A model generated the notes under the pieces. That model made no database searches. It was not told the DNA's origin and saw nothing but the letters and a program-made list of their open reading frames with translations. Below are positions 25,379 through 34,393 of a stretch of DNA of 64,000 bases, one piece after another. Source of the stretch: Streptomyces tuirus. GTDB taxonomy: Bacteria; Actinomycetota; Actinomycetes; Streptomycetales; Streptomycetaceae. Both the position numbers and the translations under genes were made by a program. Positions within the stretch are counted from its first letter, which is position 1, and each line of letters starts with the position of its first letter. The stretch spans positions 682,001-746,000 of the forward strand of contig NZ_AP023439.1 of assembly GCF_014701095.1 (NCBI RefSeq). Direction: 5' to 3'.

Positions 25379-25762
25379 ATGACGTCGCACCAGAGCACCC
25401 AGACGATGAAGCCCGCGACCGCGGCGAAGAAGCTGGGTGTGTACCTCGAGGCCACACCCGCCGAGTTCCAGGAGGGTGTCGTCACGCGCGCCGAGCTGAA
25501 CGAGCTCCAGGCGAACCCGCCGCAGTGGCTGCGGGCCCTGCGGCTCAACGGCCCGCACCCCCGGCCCGTGGTCGCCGCGAAGCTCGGCGTCTCCATCGCG
25601 GGCCTCGCCCGCGCGGGTGTCACCGAGCCCCTCACCACCGAGCAGATCGAGGCGCTGAAGCAGGAGGGCCCCGAGTGGCTGGTGCGGGAGCGCGCCACCC
25701 AGGCGGAGGTCCGCAAGGAGTCGGCCCGGATCAAGAAGAAGAACGCCGAGCGTCAGGCCTGA
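25379..25762 (+). CDS. DUF5997 family protein
   Basis: 127 residues: MKPATAAKKLGVYLEATPAEF, VVTRAELNELQANPPQWLRAL, GPHPRPVVAAKLGVSIAGLAR and a charged C-terminal helix (RERATQAEVRKESARIKKKN). The composition is helical and basic, and KLGVSIAGLARAGV could be a degenerate helix-turn-helix. The family is actinobacterial and uncharacterised. GGAGG lies only two bases before ATG 25379; ATG 25406 is possible. It is divergent from the HTH-less LysR-type gene, with which it may act. Confidence 0.8.
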   Translation: MTSHQSTQTMKPATAAKKLGVYLEATPAEFQEGVVTRAELNELQANPPQWLRALRLNGPHPRPVVAAKLGVSIAGLARAGVTEPLTTEQIEALKQEGPEWLVRERATQAEVRKESARIKKKNAERQA

Positions 25763-25782
25763 CCCGAGCACCCTCACTTCGT

Positions 25783-25815
25783 ACGGCTCCCACCGGATGA
25801 TCCGGTGGGAGCCGT
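25783..25815. terminator. Bidirectional terminator, 15-bp perfect stem
   Basis: ACGGCTCCCACCGGA (25783-25797) pairs with 25801-25815 around the loop TGA, followed by a T-rich TGCTTGTTT. It separates the DUF5997 gene from the convergent end of the contractile-injection operon. Confidence 0.92.
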
Positions 25816-25882
25816 TGCTTGTTTCCCGGGTTCCTCTGGGCTCCGTGTGGCCCCTGGTGGGCGGGGCGCACGCGCTCACTCG

Positions 25883-26773
25883 CTACGGCTTGGGCACCTT
25901 CAGCCGGTCCCAGGTGACCTTGCCGGGGATGCCGTCGGCGTCCTTGCCGGAGAAGCCCAGCTTCTGCTGCCACAGCGCGTAGGACCGCCGGTCGGCCTCG
26001 CTCCAGTCGGGGCTGGGCCCCTCCTCGTACCGGCTGCACCCCTCGGCGACCAGGCGGCGGCCCATCGCCGTGATGATCGGGGAGCGCTGCCCGGCGTGGA
26101 AGAACCCCGCGCCCGGGAACGGCTCGTACGACGGCTTGGGCGACGGCTTCGGATCGGGGGCCGGCTTGGTGCCGCCCCCGGTCCCCTTGAGCCGGTCGCG
26201 TATGCGCCCCCGCATCCCGTCCATGGTGAAGCCGCGCGGGTCGACCTTGCCCGGCTGCCACTCCTTGTGTCCGATGACGGAGCGCTCCGACCAGCCGTGA
26301 TGGCGGCAGATCGCGGCGGACACCCGCTCGATGGCCTCCTTCTGCGCCTCGGGCCACGGATCCTTGCCGTTGCCGAGGTTGATGCACTCGAAGCCGTAGA
26401 AGTGCCGGTTGCCGTCGGTGTCGGCCTCGTTGTCGGCGGGCAGCTTCGACTCGTTGATCACCGCGCGCAGGACGTCGCTGTCGCCGAGACCGGCGTGGTT
26501 GGCCCGGCCGTTGCCGACCAGGTGGACATGGCCCTTCTTGTCGATGACGCCGTGGCACAGCGGGCCGGGGAGGTTGGCGTGGCCGTCGTAGCAGAGATCC
26601 ACGGAGGAGGCCGTGCCGGAGGTGACGGTGTGGTGGATCATCACCCCGTTCACCGGGCCCCAGGGGCCCTTGCTGTTGCGGTTGTGGGTGCGCCAGCTGC
26701 GGACCTCGTGGACGGTCACCCCCTCGGCCCTCAGGATCTCCACCAGCTTGGACGCGCTCAGGGGCTTGGCCAT
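25883..26773 (-). CDS. Endolysin-like N-acetylmuramoyl-L-alanine amidase, last gene of the CIS operon
   Basis: 296 residues. The Amidase_2 domain (about 20-190) has GVMIHHTVTSG (zinc histidine near 47), HGVIDKKGHVHLVGNGRANHAG and VIGHKEWQPGKVDPRG (His169, Asp178). A Pro/Lys linker (about 200-213) leads to a C-terminal wall-binding domain, PGAGFFHAGQRSPIITAMGRRL to DADGIPGKVTWDRLKVP, of the type found in Streptomyces phage lysins. There is no signal peptide. The start overlaps the upstream stop (TGATG). The context suggests a lysin that works with the injection particle or needs lysis to reach the wall; this is inference. Confidence 0.9.
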   Translation of the reverse strand: MAKPLSASKLVEILRAEGVTVHEVRSWRTHNRNSKGPWGPVNGVMIHHTVTSGTASSVDLCYDGHANLPGPLCHGVIDKKGHVHLVGNGRANHAGLGDSDVLRAVINESKLPADNEADTDGNRHFYGFECINLGNGKDPWPEAQKEAIERVSAAICRHHGWSERSVIGHKEWQPGKVDPRGFTMDGMRGRIRDRLKGTGGGTKPAPDPKPSPKPSYEPFPGAGFFHAGQRSPIITAMGRRLVAEGCSRYEEGPSPDWSEADRRSYALWQQKLGFSGKDADGIPGKVTWDRLKVPKP

Positions 26774-28320
26774 CAGTTGTCTCCTTCCACGGCGGCTTCC
26801 GCCTCCGCTGTGGTCTGCGACCGCCCCTGGGACGGGCCGGCCTCGGCGGCCTCCTCCTCGCGGCGGGCCTGTTCCTCCGCAGCGAGGCTCGGCTCGTCGG
26901 CGGCCGGCATGCCGCTCGCCAGCGGTCCGAAGGCCAGGCGCAGATCGACCGCGCTGCCCTCGCCCTTGATCAGGGCCAGCGGGGCGAAGTGCCGGGCGAT
27001 ACCGGCGGGTTCCCGGAGCAGCGGACGGCGGGCCTGGTCGGTCGGCCATTCGACACTGCCGGTGGCCGTGCGGGCCGGCACGATCCAGTGGTCGCCGGTG
27101 CGGTAGGCGCCGCCCCGGGCGAAGTGGACCTCGACGCCGTCCTCCAGGGGCAGCCACTCCCCCTCGGTCACGGGAACGGCCCCGCCCTTCAGCGCGGTGC
27201 TGCGGCCCTTGCGCTTCGGGCCGCCCGTGTGGTCCCAGCGGCGCAGGCAGGGGTTCAGGTGCGCGAGCCGGCCGACGCCCGGGGCGGGTTCGGCGGACAG
27301 GCGGACCCGGCGGCCGGGCAGGTCGAGTTCCTCGACGCGCAGCAGCGGCAGGGGTTCCAGACGGGAGGCGTAGGCGGTGTCCACGAACTCCACGTGGTCG
27401 CCGACGTCCAGGTCCAGCTTGTCGTCGTGACCGAGGGACGCCAACTGCACCCAGGTGCCGTCGAGTTCGTCGACGGAGAAGACCACGGAGCCGTTCTCCC
27501 GGGACCACTTGAACGTGGCGTCCTTCGCCTCGCCCCCCTCGTGGACCTCCACGCGGTACAGCTGGTTCTCCGGGCCGCGGTAGCGGGCGTCCGGCCTGAC
27601 CAGGCACGGGTCGTCGTCCGCGTGGTCGGGGCGCTCGCTGCGGGCTGCGAGCCGGGCCGAGGGGGCCGCCCGGCGCTGGGCCCAGCGGGTGAAGGCGGCC
27701 CGCACGGTCTCCTTGGACGGGTCGGTCTCCTCGATCTCCAGCGCGGTGAGGGACAGCGCCAGCACCTGCCAGACGACCTTCACCCGGGCGGCGGTGTCGG
27801 GCAGGGCCGCGCCCAGGGCGACCTCGCGCAGCGCCGGGTCCTCGGCGGCGCTCACCGAGCGCTCCCACACCTGGAGGTAGGCGACGAACGGCGTCTGGGC
27901 GGGCGACGGCAGCCGGTCGCCGGGCTTCTCCGGGTCGCGGAAGCCGTCGGGCTGGTCCCAGTAGGTCCAGTGCGCGGGCGGCTCCGGCGGGGACTCCTCG
28001 CTCTCCTCGTCGGTGACGGGCGCTTCGGCCGCCGGTCGGTCGGCGTCGCACAGGATGCCGTCGACGTAGTACCGGCCGCCGTGGATCAGGAGGGTGTCGA
28101 TCTCGTGCTTGCCGCCCACGTACTCGATCCGGAAGCCGGCGGCGTCGCGCGGTCCGCCGTGCGGTCCGATCAGGTCGGCGGCGAGGGTGCGGGCCTGGTG
28201 GAGCTGGATCGCGGTCTGCTCGTTGAGGTCGGCGTCGAGCTGGACGCGGCCCTGCTGGGCGACGACCGCGGAGTAGTGCCGCTCCGGGCGGAAGGTGGAG
28301 CGGGAGAGGTCTGCGTGCAT
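26773..28320 (-). CDS. DUF6519 domain protein of the CIS operon
   Basis: 515 residues. STFRPERHYSAVVAQQGRVQLDADLNEQ (about 7-34) is the start typical of DUF6519 proteins found beside phage-tail-like and eCIS loci. The following VEVHEGGEAKDATFKWSRENGSVVFSV and GDHVEFVDTAYASRLEPLPLL segments match the same family. The last 60 residues are Ala/Glu-rich and probably disordered. The role is unknown; the position after the baseplate genes suggests a peripheral or fibre-associated component. The stop overlaps the amidase start by one base, so the two are translationally coupled. Confidence 0.82.
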   Translation of the reverse strand: MHADLSRSTFRPERHYSAVVAQQGRVQLDADLNEQTAIQLHQARTLAADLIGPHGGPRDAAGFRIEYVGGKHEIDTLLIHGGRYYVDGILCDADRPAAEAPVTDEESEESPPEPPAHWTYWDQPDGFRDPEKPGDRLPSPAQTPFVAYLQVWERSVSAAEDPALREVALGAALPDTAARVKVVWQVLALSLTALEIEETDPSKETVRAAFTRWAQRRAAPSARLAARSERPDHADDDPCLVRPDARYRGPENQLYRVEVHEGGEAKDATFKWSRENGSVVFSVDELDGTWVQLASLGHDDKLDLDVGDHVEFVDTAYASRLEPLPLLRVEELDLPGRRVRLSAEPAPGVGRLAHLNPCLRRWDHTGGPKRKGRSTALKGGAVPVTEGEWLPLEDGVEVHFARGGAYRTGDHWIVPARTATGSVEWPTDQARRPLLREPAGIARHFAPLALIKGEGSAVDLRLAFGPLASGMPAADEPSLAAEEQARREEEAAEAGPSQGRSQTTAEAEAAVEGDN

Positions 28321-28421
28321 GAAGGGTGTCCCCCTGGTTCAGAAGTGCGGGTTCACGAGGTCGGTGGCGGGTGCGCGCCGTCGGCCGGTGCGTCGCTGCA
28401 CGGCGTCGGCCGGTGCGCGCC

Positions 28422-30569
28422 TCACGTCACGAAGAAGATCCCGGCGTCGGTGCCGGCCGGCGTGTACTCGGCGAGCCGGGCCCGCAGGCCGTCCTCGCGC
28501 TGCGGCCGGTACAGGTCGTGGAAGGCGCCGGGTTCGGCTCCGTCGTCGGCGCCGCGCCGGATCTCCTCGGGGCAGCGGTCGGCGAGCAGCCCGTACCAGG
28601 GCGTGCCGTAGCGCTGGGAGGTGAACAGCGGCGCGGTGTCCGGGCAGCGGTGGCGGCGGGGGGTGCGCGAGCCGGCGGGGACGCGGGAGTACCGCAGGCA
28701 GCCGATGCCGCGCCGGGCCACGTGGAGCCGTCCTGTGAAGACGCTGTTCTCCGCGATCTCCACGGCGTGCGTGTGGATCTCGCCGATGACGGTGGTGCGG
28801 TGCAGGTGGAGCACGGCGTGGGCGTGGCGGCAGTCGGGTGCGGACAGGGCCTCGCGGTCGTCGGCGGTGGCGTCCAGGACGCTGTCGCGGATGTGGATGT
28901 GGAGGGGGTCCTCGCTCACCTCGTCGCCGATGACCTCGATGGTGCCGAGGATGCTGTGCTCGATCTGGAGGCACGCGGTGGTGCGGTCCAGGACGATGCT
29001 CGGTTCCTCGGGCGAGTGCGGTGCGCACTCGGGCTCCAGCGACCAGCCGGGTACGAGTGTGCTGTGCCGTACGACGACGGCGCCCATGGCGCCGGTGACG
29101 TTGATGCCGCGCCCGGCGACGAGCAGCCCGTCGAGCACGATCCGGGGCCGCTCGTGCGGGGCGCGGTCGTCGGACACCGCACGGATGTTGAGGGCGTCGG
29201 GGCGGTTGCTGTACCAGTCGAGCAGCCGGATGACCGGGCGGGTTCCCTCGGCCGCGCGCACCTCGAGGCGGTCGCCGGGGTCGAGGTCGAAGTCCAGCTG
29301 CTCCTGGTAGGCGCCGCTGTGGGTGATCTCGATGATGCCGGCGGGGCCGGTGCGGCCTGCCCGGCGGTCGTGCTGCCAGGCCCGGTAGGCGTCCATGATC
29401 TGCCGGTACGGCTGCCCCGGCCCGACCCGGTAGAACTCGGCGTCGGGACGCGGCTCGCGGTCGCGCTCGTACTCGCCGCCGCCGAGGTCGGCCGCGAACG
29501 CGTAGTGGTGGTCCACCCACACGCCCTGCCGGGGCGCGGACCGCGAGCCGAAGGCGATCCGGCCCAGCTCCGGGTCGACGGCCACCTGCCCGCGCCGGGG
29601 CCGGTAGCGCCAGTCGGACAGGTCGGCGACCACGATGTCCGAGGGCGGAACCGGGTTGTCCTCGCCGTCGCGCCGGATGACGAAGCTCTTGCCGGGGCCG
29701 TAGTAGTCGAGCAGCCGGTCGTGCAGGAGGCGGCGGGTGATGAACGCCGGGACGTTGTCGACGGTGGCGATGTGGGAAGGCGAGGGCTCCGGGAACGGCT
29801 TGGTGACCAGGGGGGTGTCGTTGCCGAGGATCGAGAAGGTGTACAGGTTGCGGGCCCGGTCGACGCAGTAGGCCGGGGTGCGGGTCAGGGCGTAGGCCTT
29901 CAGCCGCCACACGAACAGGGCGACACCGGCCGGGCTCCAGCCGCCCTGCCGGTGCCGGGAGTCGGCGCGGCGGATGTCGACCGTACGGGCCGTGTTCGCG
30001 AAGGGTCCGCCGCCGAGGGCGAGTTCGGCGCCGTCGCGCAGGTCGGTGAGGCGGCCGCGTTCGCCGCGATGGGTGCCGGTTCCGTAGAGCTTCACGGGCT
30101 GCGTGTGGGCGACCTGCCGGGACAGTTCGACGGCCCGGGCGGGCCAGGCCGCGACCTGCTCGGACAGTTCCTCCAGCAGGTGCAGGGTGCCCTTGCGGCG
30201 GCGGCTCGCGACCGTGGCGGCCACGTCCCGGCGCGGGGCGACGGCCTCGGCGAGGGCGGCCCGGCCGCCGTCGTGCAGGCCGGTGCTGAGGACACGTTCG
30301 TAGCCGGGCAGGGTGCGGTAGCCGACGAGGTCACCGAGGTACGGCAGCACCCAGGGCGCCGCCGTCTCCACGAACAGGTCCTCGTAGCCCTGCTGGACGC
30401 CGTCGCGGACGCGGTCGATCTGCTCGGCGATCACGGCGAGCAGCGCGCGCAGCGGCTCGCCCTCCTCGGCGTCGCGCAGCCGGTGCCGGCGGGGCAGCAG
30501 GTCGGCGAGCCCGTCCGGCTCCCGGGGCGCCGCGGCGGCCGGGGTCTCCAACCGGTGGTCCGGGGACAT
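28422..30569 (-). CDS. Baseplate/fibre protein: tail-protein-I-like head and beta-helix-like body
   Basis: 715 residues. The N-terminal ~150 residues (LRALLAVIAEQIDRVRDGVQQ, PWVLPYLGDLVGYRTLPGYE) resemble phage tail protein I, which docks on the baseplate wedge. The middle (about 240-420) is mixed. Residues ~440-640 show short hydrophobic strands ending in Asn/Gly turns: IVLDGLLVAGRGINVTG, CLQIEHSILGTIEVIG, LHIHIRDSVLDATA, LHLHRTTVIGEIHTHA, VEIAENSVFTG. This is a right-handed beta-helix pattern. The C-terminus (YTPAGTDAGIFFVT) recurs in CIS fibre-like proteins. ATG 30569 overlaps the upstream stop by one base. A host-contact or anchoring fibre is the likely role. Confidence 0.78.
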   Translation of the reverse strand: MSPDHRLETPAAAAPREPDGLADLLPRRHRLRDAEEGEPLRALLAVIAEQIDRVRDGVQQGYEDLFVETAAPWVLPYLGDLVGYRTLPGYERVLSTGLHDGGRAALAEAVAPRRDVAATVASRRRKGTLHLLEELSEQVAAWPARAVELSRQVAHTQPVKLYGTGTHRGERGRLTDLRDGAELALGGGPFANTARTVDIRRADSRHRQGGWSPAGVALFVWRLKAYALTRTPAYCVDRARNLYTFSILGNDTPLVTKPFPEPSPSHIATVDNVPAFITRRLLHDRLLDYYGPGKSFVIRRDGEDNPVPPSDIVVADLSDWRYRPRRGQVAVDPELGRIAFGSRSAPRQGVWVDHHYAFAADLGGGEYERDREPRPDAEFYRVGPGQPYRQIMDAYRAWQHDRRAGRTGPAGIIEITHSGAYQEQLDFDLDPGDRLEVRAAEGTRPVIRLLDWYSNRPDALNIRAVSDDRAPHERPRIVLDGLLVAGRGINVTGAMGAVVVRHSTLVPGWSLEPECAPHSPEEPSIVLDRTTACLQIEHSILGTIEVIGDEVSEDPLHIHIRDSVLDATADDREALSAPDCRHAHAVLHLHRTTVIGEIHTHAVEIAENSVFTGRLHVARRGIGCLRYSRVPAGSRTPRRHRCPDTAPLFTSQRYGTPWYGLLADRCPEEIRRGADDGAEPGAFHDLYRPQREDGLRARLAEYTPAGTDAGIFFVT

Positions 30570-33500
30570 CACTTGACCTCCGTAAGGATCAGGGTGTCCG
30601 CGGCGCGGGGCGACAGCATCGCGAGCTGGGCCGGGCGGATGCCGCGGAAGACGAACACCGACCGGCCCTTGGGCAGGCGCCGGGTGTCGGTGATGCCGGG
30701 GTTGAGGCGCAGGAGTCCGGCGAGCGGGATCCCGTGCCGGGCGCAGATCTCCGACAGCGTCTCGCCGTCGTCGGCACGGACCGTGTGGATCTTCTCGTCG
30801 TACGCCGCCGGGTGCGCCGGGACGGACGCCCGGGGCGGGCCGGGCCGGGTGAGCAGCGCGGTGAGTTCCTCCGCGGTGGCGGAGGCGGGTACGCCGGTGA
30901 ACACGTCTACGTCCAGGTAGTCGACGCCGGGCACGGTGTGGGCGGTGGCCAGGACCTCGGAGAGGCGGGCGGGGCGGCCCAGCTCCCGGCCCTCGAAGCC
31001 GAGCCGGTGCAGCAGGGCCTGCCGCAGCCGGGGTTCGACGTACTGCCAGGCGTGGTCGGGGGCGACCTTGACCTTCGCGGCGATCAGCAGCAGGACCAGT
31101 TCCCGCCCGTCCACACGGACCGGGAGGCCGGGGTCGCCGTACTCGGCGAGGGCGCCGCGCAGGGCGGTGAGGGTGTTCGAGTCGGGGGCGATCGGCACGT
31201 CGTCCGTGCCGGCGACCGTCACGTGCAGCACGCGCCGCCGTCCGTCGAAGAGTTCGCGTGCGGCGGCCCTGCCGATGCCGGCGCGGGAGCGGGCGAAGTC
31301 CTCGTAGTCGGACTCGGACACCAGCCGGTCCAGGGCCGAGACGGCCAGCGGGACCGTACGGCGGGTCAGGCCCGGGCCGTCGGCGTCGGCACCGCCGGTG
31401 ACCGGGCGCGGGTTGGTGACCGCGGTGACGCCGAGCGGCCGGGTGAGGGGCTGTGTGATCCGGTCCGCCGGCATGTTGGCGGCCTTGCCGGTGCCGAAGC
31501 GGTAGCGGGCGCGGATGTTCTCGTGACCGGTGGGCAGCCAGGCGCCGTGGACTCCGTCGCCGAAGGTCACGGTCGTCCGGCCGTCGGCCGTGGAGCCGGT
31601 GATGAAGACCCGCTCGGCCGGGCCGCGTCCGGCGAGGCTGTCGACCTCGTGCCACAGCACCCCGTCCACCCGGATCTCCAGCACGGGCGTGGCACCGAGG
31701 GGGTTGTCGTCGGCCAGCCAGGTCAGCGGGGACTGCCAGAGCGCGAAGGTCTGGTTGACGCGGTCCGAGTCGCCGCTGCCGATGGCCTCCTCGCGGCTCT
31801 CGCCGTGGGTGGCCTCGACGACGTTGCCGAGGACGCGGACCGTCTCGCGGCGGTAGCGGTGGGCCAGGTCCCCGGTGAGCACGAGCCGGGTGTGGACGTG
31901 GTCGCCGGGCAGCAGGGGGTCGACGGCCGGGTCGGCGGAGGCGATGGTGACGATCTCCGTGGCCGTGAGGCCGGCGGCCCCCGGGATGTCGCTGCGCTCG
32001 CCCGACACCACGAGCGTACGGCCGGGCCGCAGGCCCTCGTACAGCTCGGCGAGTTCGATCTCGTTGCCGTGCACGTCCTCGCCGAGGGGTTCGTCCGCGA
32101 GGCGCAGGGGCTCTCCCGCGGCGTGCACGGTGGTGTCGCGGATGTGCGACAGCAGGACGTCGAACTCGTCCAGCCAGGGGTCGGCGAGGGTGAGTTCGGT
32201 GCCGCGGCCGGTGATGCCGTAGTCGGTGTACGCGGCCGTGCGGGCGGCCACCACCTTGGTGGTGACGAATGCCAGCTTCGGGTCGCCGGGGACGCCCTGG
32301 CCGGCGCCCTTGGCGGGCCGTCGCACGGCCACCCAGCTGCCGACGGTGATGCCCTCGTGCACGGTGTCCAGCTGGAGGGTGCGGCGGTTGACCGGCTCCG
32401 GCTTGCTGGCGATGACGACCTCGACGCCCGGCTCGGCGCTGCCCACCGTGTACGTGAGGCGGACCTCGTACTCGCCGTGGGTGAACTGCTCACTGGCCCC
32501 CGGCCGGAGGGCGAGCTGCTGGGAGGTGCCGTTGTGGACGCCGACGTGGACCAGGCCCTCGTCGTCGGGCCGTGACACGAACAGCGTGCGCTCGGGCAGG
32601 CCGGCGGAGAGCCGGGCGGTGACGCCGGGTTCCTGGGAGTCGGCGGGCCGCCGGTTGAGCCAGTTCAGGTCGCGGTCCTGGCCGGAGCGCACGGACAGCT
32701 CGATCCGGCCGGGTCCGAGCGCGAAGGTGACCGGCTGGATGACGGGCAGGTTTTCGGCGCGCTGGTCGGAGCTGCTGCCCTCGACGTACTGGAACTCGGC
32801 CCGGACCGGCGTCTTGCCCGCCGTGTCGTACACGACCCGCATGGTCGCCAGCACCGCGCCGGTCAGGGGCCAGTCGGCGGTGCGGATGACCCGGCCGCGA
32901 TCGTCCTGGACCGGCTTGAGCGGCGCCGTGGCTCCGAAGGGGGCCGCGGTGACGCGCAGGGCGAGCAGCTCGCGCAGGAGCCGCGGGGCACCGGGTGCGG
33001 CGGCCGTGCGCCAGGCCGGGTAGAGACTGCCGAGGCCCGGGTCGAGGGCGGTGAGGAGGCGTGCGGTGTCGGTGCCGGGAAGCTGACGACCGGTGGGTCG
33101 CGCGGGGGCGGTCGTGGTACCGCGCAGGGCGGGAAGGACGACGCCCAGGGCTTCCAGAGCGGCGGCCCGCGGATCGCCCTTCAGGGGCGCGGGGAACTGC
33201 GCGAGAAGCCCCGACGGCGCAGCAGACGGCTGACCACCCGTGGTCATCCCCTCCTCATCCGTCCGCGCCGGCGCCAACTCCAGAGCCCTCTCGGCAACTT
33301 CGGCCAGCACCGCCTCCAACTGCCCGAACCACGCCGCCACACCCTCATACGGAGCAGCCAGCACCTGCGCCTCACCCAGACGCGCAAGAGGTTCAGCAAG
33401 ACGGGCCGCGAGCCGCTCCGGCGTCCTGACGCCGTCCAGGTCGCCACGCAAGGGCTCCAGGACCTGGTCCTCGAAGTCCTCGATCAGCCGGCTGACCGGC

Positions 33501-34393
33501 CGCGGGTTGGGAACCTCCGGCGTGGGCGGCTCCTCCCCGGGCTCCCCCGGCTGAGCGGGCGCAGCCGTCCAGCGCCGTACCTCGTCGACGAGCTCCTTCA
33601 GGGCCGGCGGCGCCGACTTCGGCAGGGAGATCGCCGTGACGTCGTCGTCCCGGTCGACCCGCGCCCTCGCGACGGGCAGCAGCTTGCGCTCGCCCCCCGC
33701 CAGCTCCCCGAAGACGAAGAGCAACTGGTCACCGGTCCGCAGGGAGTTCGCCGTGCCCGCGACGAACAGTTCGGAGCGCCGGTCGAGGTCCTGCGGTGTG
33801 ACGAGCGAGGGACGGCGGCGGCGGACCTTCAGCTCGTTGAAGTCCCAGCGTGCGGTCAGGTCCCGGGCGGTCTCGAACGTCAGCGACTGCTCGTCGGCGG
33901 AGGCGGGCACGCTGTGGCTGCGCGCACCGCGCGGGATCAGCACGTTCTGGGCCTCGGCGCGCGGATCGCGTTCGAGGGTGTACGCCAGGTGCGTGGCGGC
34001 GGCGACCCCGGGACGCGGGCGGTGTCCGACGAGCCGGCCGAGCAGCACCAGGGAGCGGTGTTCGTTCGCGGTGCGGATGTAGGCCTCGTCGGCGATCCGC
34101 TCGGAGTGGAAGGTGAGCAGGTCGCCGAGGACGGCCGTGGCGTCGAGCAGGCCGATCGCCGGATCGTCCGGGGTGCGGACGGTGAGGTCGTTCAGCGCCG
34201 GGTGGGCCGGCGAGGCGAGCCGGTCGAGCAGGGCGGCCCGGAAGGAGCCGTACGTGCCGACGCGGTAGTACAGCGCGGTGCGGCCGGGCGCGTTGTGCGG
34301 CGGGGCCGGAGCGAGGCGCTCGTCGTGGCCGCCGCGGCAGGCGCCGCCGCAGCCGCAGGCGCCGGTCGCGGTGACCGGGTGCGGGTACGTCAT
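30569..34393 (-). CDS. Large baseplate wedge protein (gpJ-like) with C-terminal LysM
   Basis: 1274 residues. The N-terminal GRTALYYRVGTYGSFRAALLDRL, DDPAIGLLDATAVLGDLLTFHSERIADEAYIRTA and HRSLVLLGRLVGHRPRPGVAA are the putative-baseplate-assembly signature. GRTTVTFGDGVHGAWLPTGHENIRARYRFGTG and SALDRLVSESDYEDFARSRAGIGRA are the gpJ/gp6-type core (about 970-1100). HTVRADDGETLSEICARHGIPLAGLLRLNPGI near 1210 is a LysM-like module. A Cys/Gly cluster (CGCGGACRGG) follows the start. Residues ~395-406 (LLAQFPAPLKG) are encoded by a REP-like element. The gene overlaps both neighbours (ATGA upstream, TGATG downstream). Confidence 0.85.
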   Translation of the reverse strand: MTYPHPVTATGACGCGGACRGGHDERLAPAPPHNAPGRTALYYRVGTYGSFRAALLDRLASPAHPALNDLTVRTPDDPAIGLLDATAVLGDLLTFHSERIADEAYIRTANEHRSLVLLGRLVGHRPRPGVAAATHLAYTLERDPRAEAQNVLIPRGARSHSVPASADEQSLTFETARDLTARWDFNELKVRRRRPSLVTPQDLDRRSELFVAGTANSLRTGDQLLFVFGELAGGERKLLPVARARVDRDDDVTAISLPKSAPPALKELVDEVRRWTAAPAQPGEPGEEPPTPEVPNPRPVSRLIEDFEDQVLEPLRGDLDGVRTPERLAARLAEPLARLGEAQVLAAPYEGVAAWFGQLEAVLAEVAERALELAPARTDEEGMTTGGQPSAAPSGLLAQFPAPLKGDPRAAALEALGVVLPALRGTTTAPARPTGRQLPGTDTARLLTALDPGLGSLYPAWRTAAAPGAPRLLRELLALRVTAAPFGATAPLKPVQDDRGRVIRTADWPLTGAVLATMRVVYDTAGKTPVRAEFQYVEGSSSDQRAENLPVIQPVTFALGPGRIELSVRSGQDRDLNWLNRRPADSQEPGVTARLSAGLPERTLFVSRPDDEGLVHVGVHNGTSQQLALRPGASEQFTHGEYEVRLTYTVGSAEPGVEVVIASKPEPVNRRTLQLDTVHEGITVGSWVAVRRPAKGAGQGVPGDPKLAFVTTKVVAARTAAYTDYGITGRGTELTLADPWLDEFDVLLSHIRDTTVHAAGEPLRLADEPLGEDVHGNEIELAELYEGLRPGRTLVVSGERSDIPGAAGLTATEIVTIASADPAVDPLLPGDHVHTRLVLTGDLAHRYRRETVRVLGNVVEATHGESREEAIGSGDSDRVNQTFALWQSPLTWLADDNPLGATPVLEIRVDGVLWHEVDSLAGRGPAERVFITGSTADGRTTVTFGDGVHGAWLPTGHENIRARYRFGTGKAANMPADRITQPLTRPLGVTAVTNPRPVTGGADADGPGLTRRTVPLAVSALDRLVSESDYEDFARSRAGIGRAAARELFDGRRRVLHVTVAGTDDVPIAPDSNTLTALRGALAEYGDPGLPVRVDGRELVLLLIAAKVKVAPDHAWQYVEPRLRQALLHRLGFEGRELGRPARLSEVLATAHTVPGVDYLDVDVFTGVPASATAEELTALLTRPGPPRASVPAHPAAYDEKIHTVRADDGETLSEICARHGIPLAGLLRLNPGITDTRRLPKGRSVFVFRGIRPAQLAMLSPRAADTLILTEVK
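33184..33204. repeat. REP-like element core inside the baseplate gene
   Basis: GGGCGCGGGGAACTGCGCGA (with one more preceding G) is identical to the core of the intergenic REP-like element at 53922-53942. Here it lies in frame within coding sequence and contributes LLAQFPAPLKG to the protein. Confidence 0.75.
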
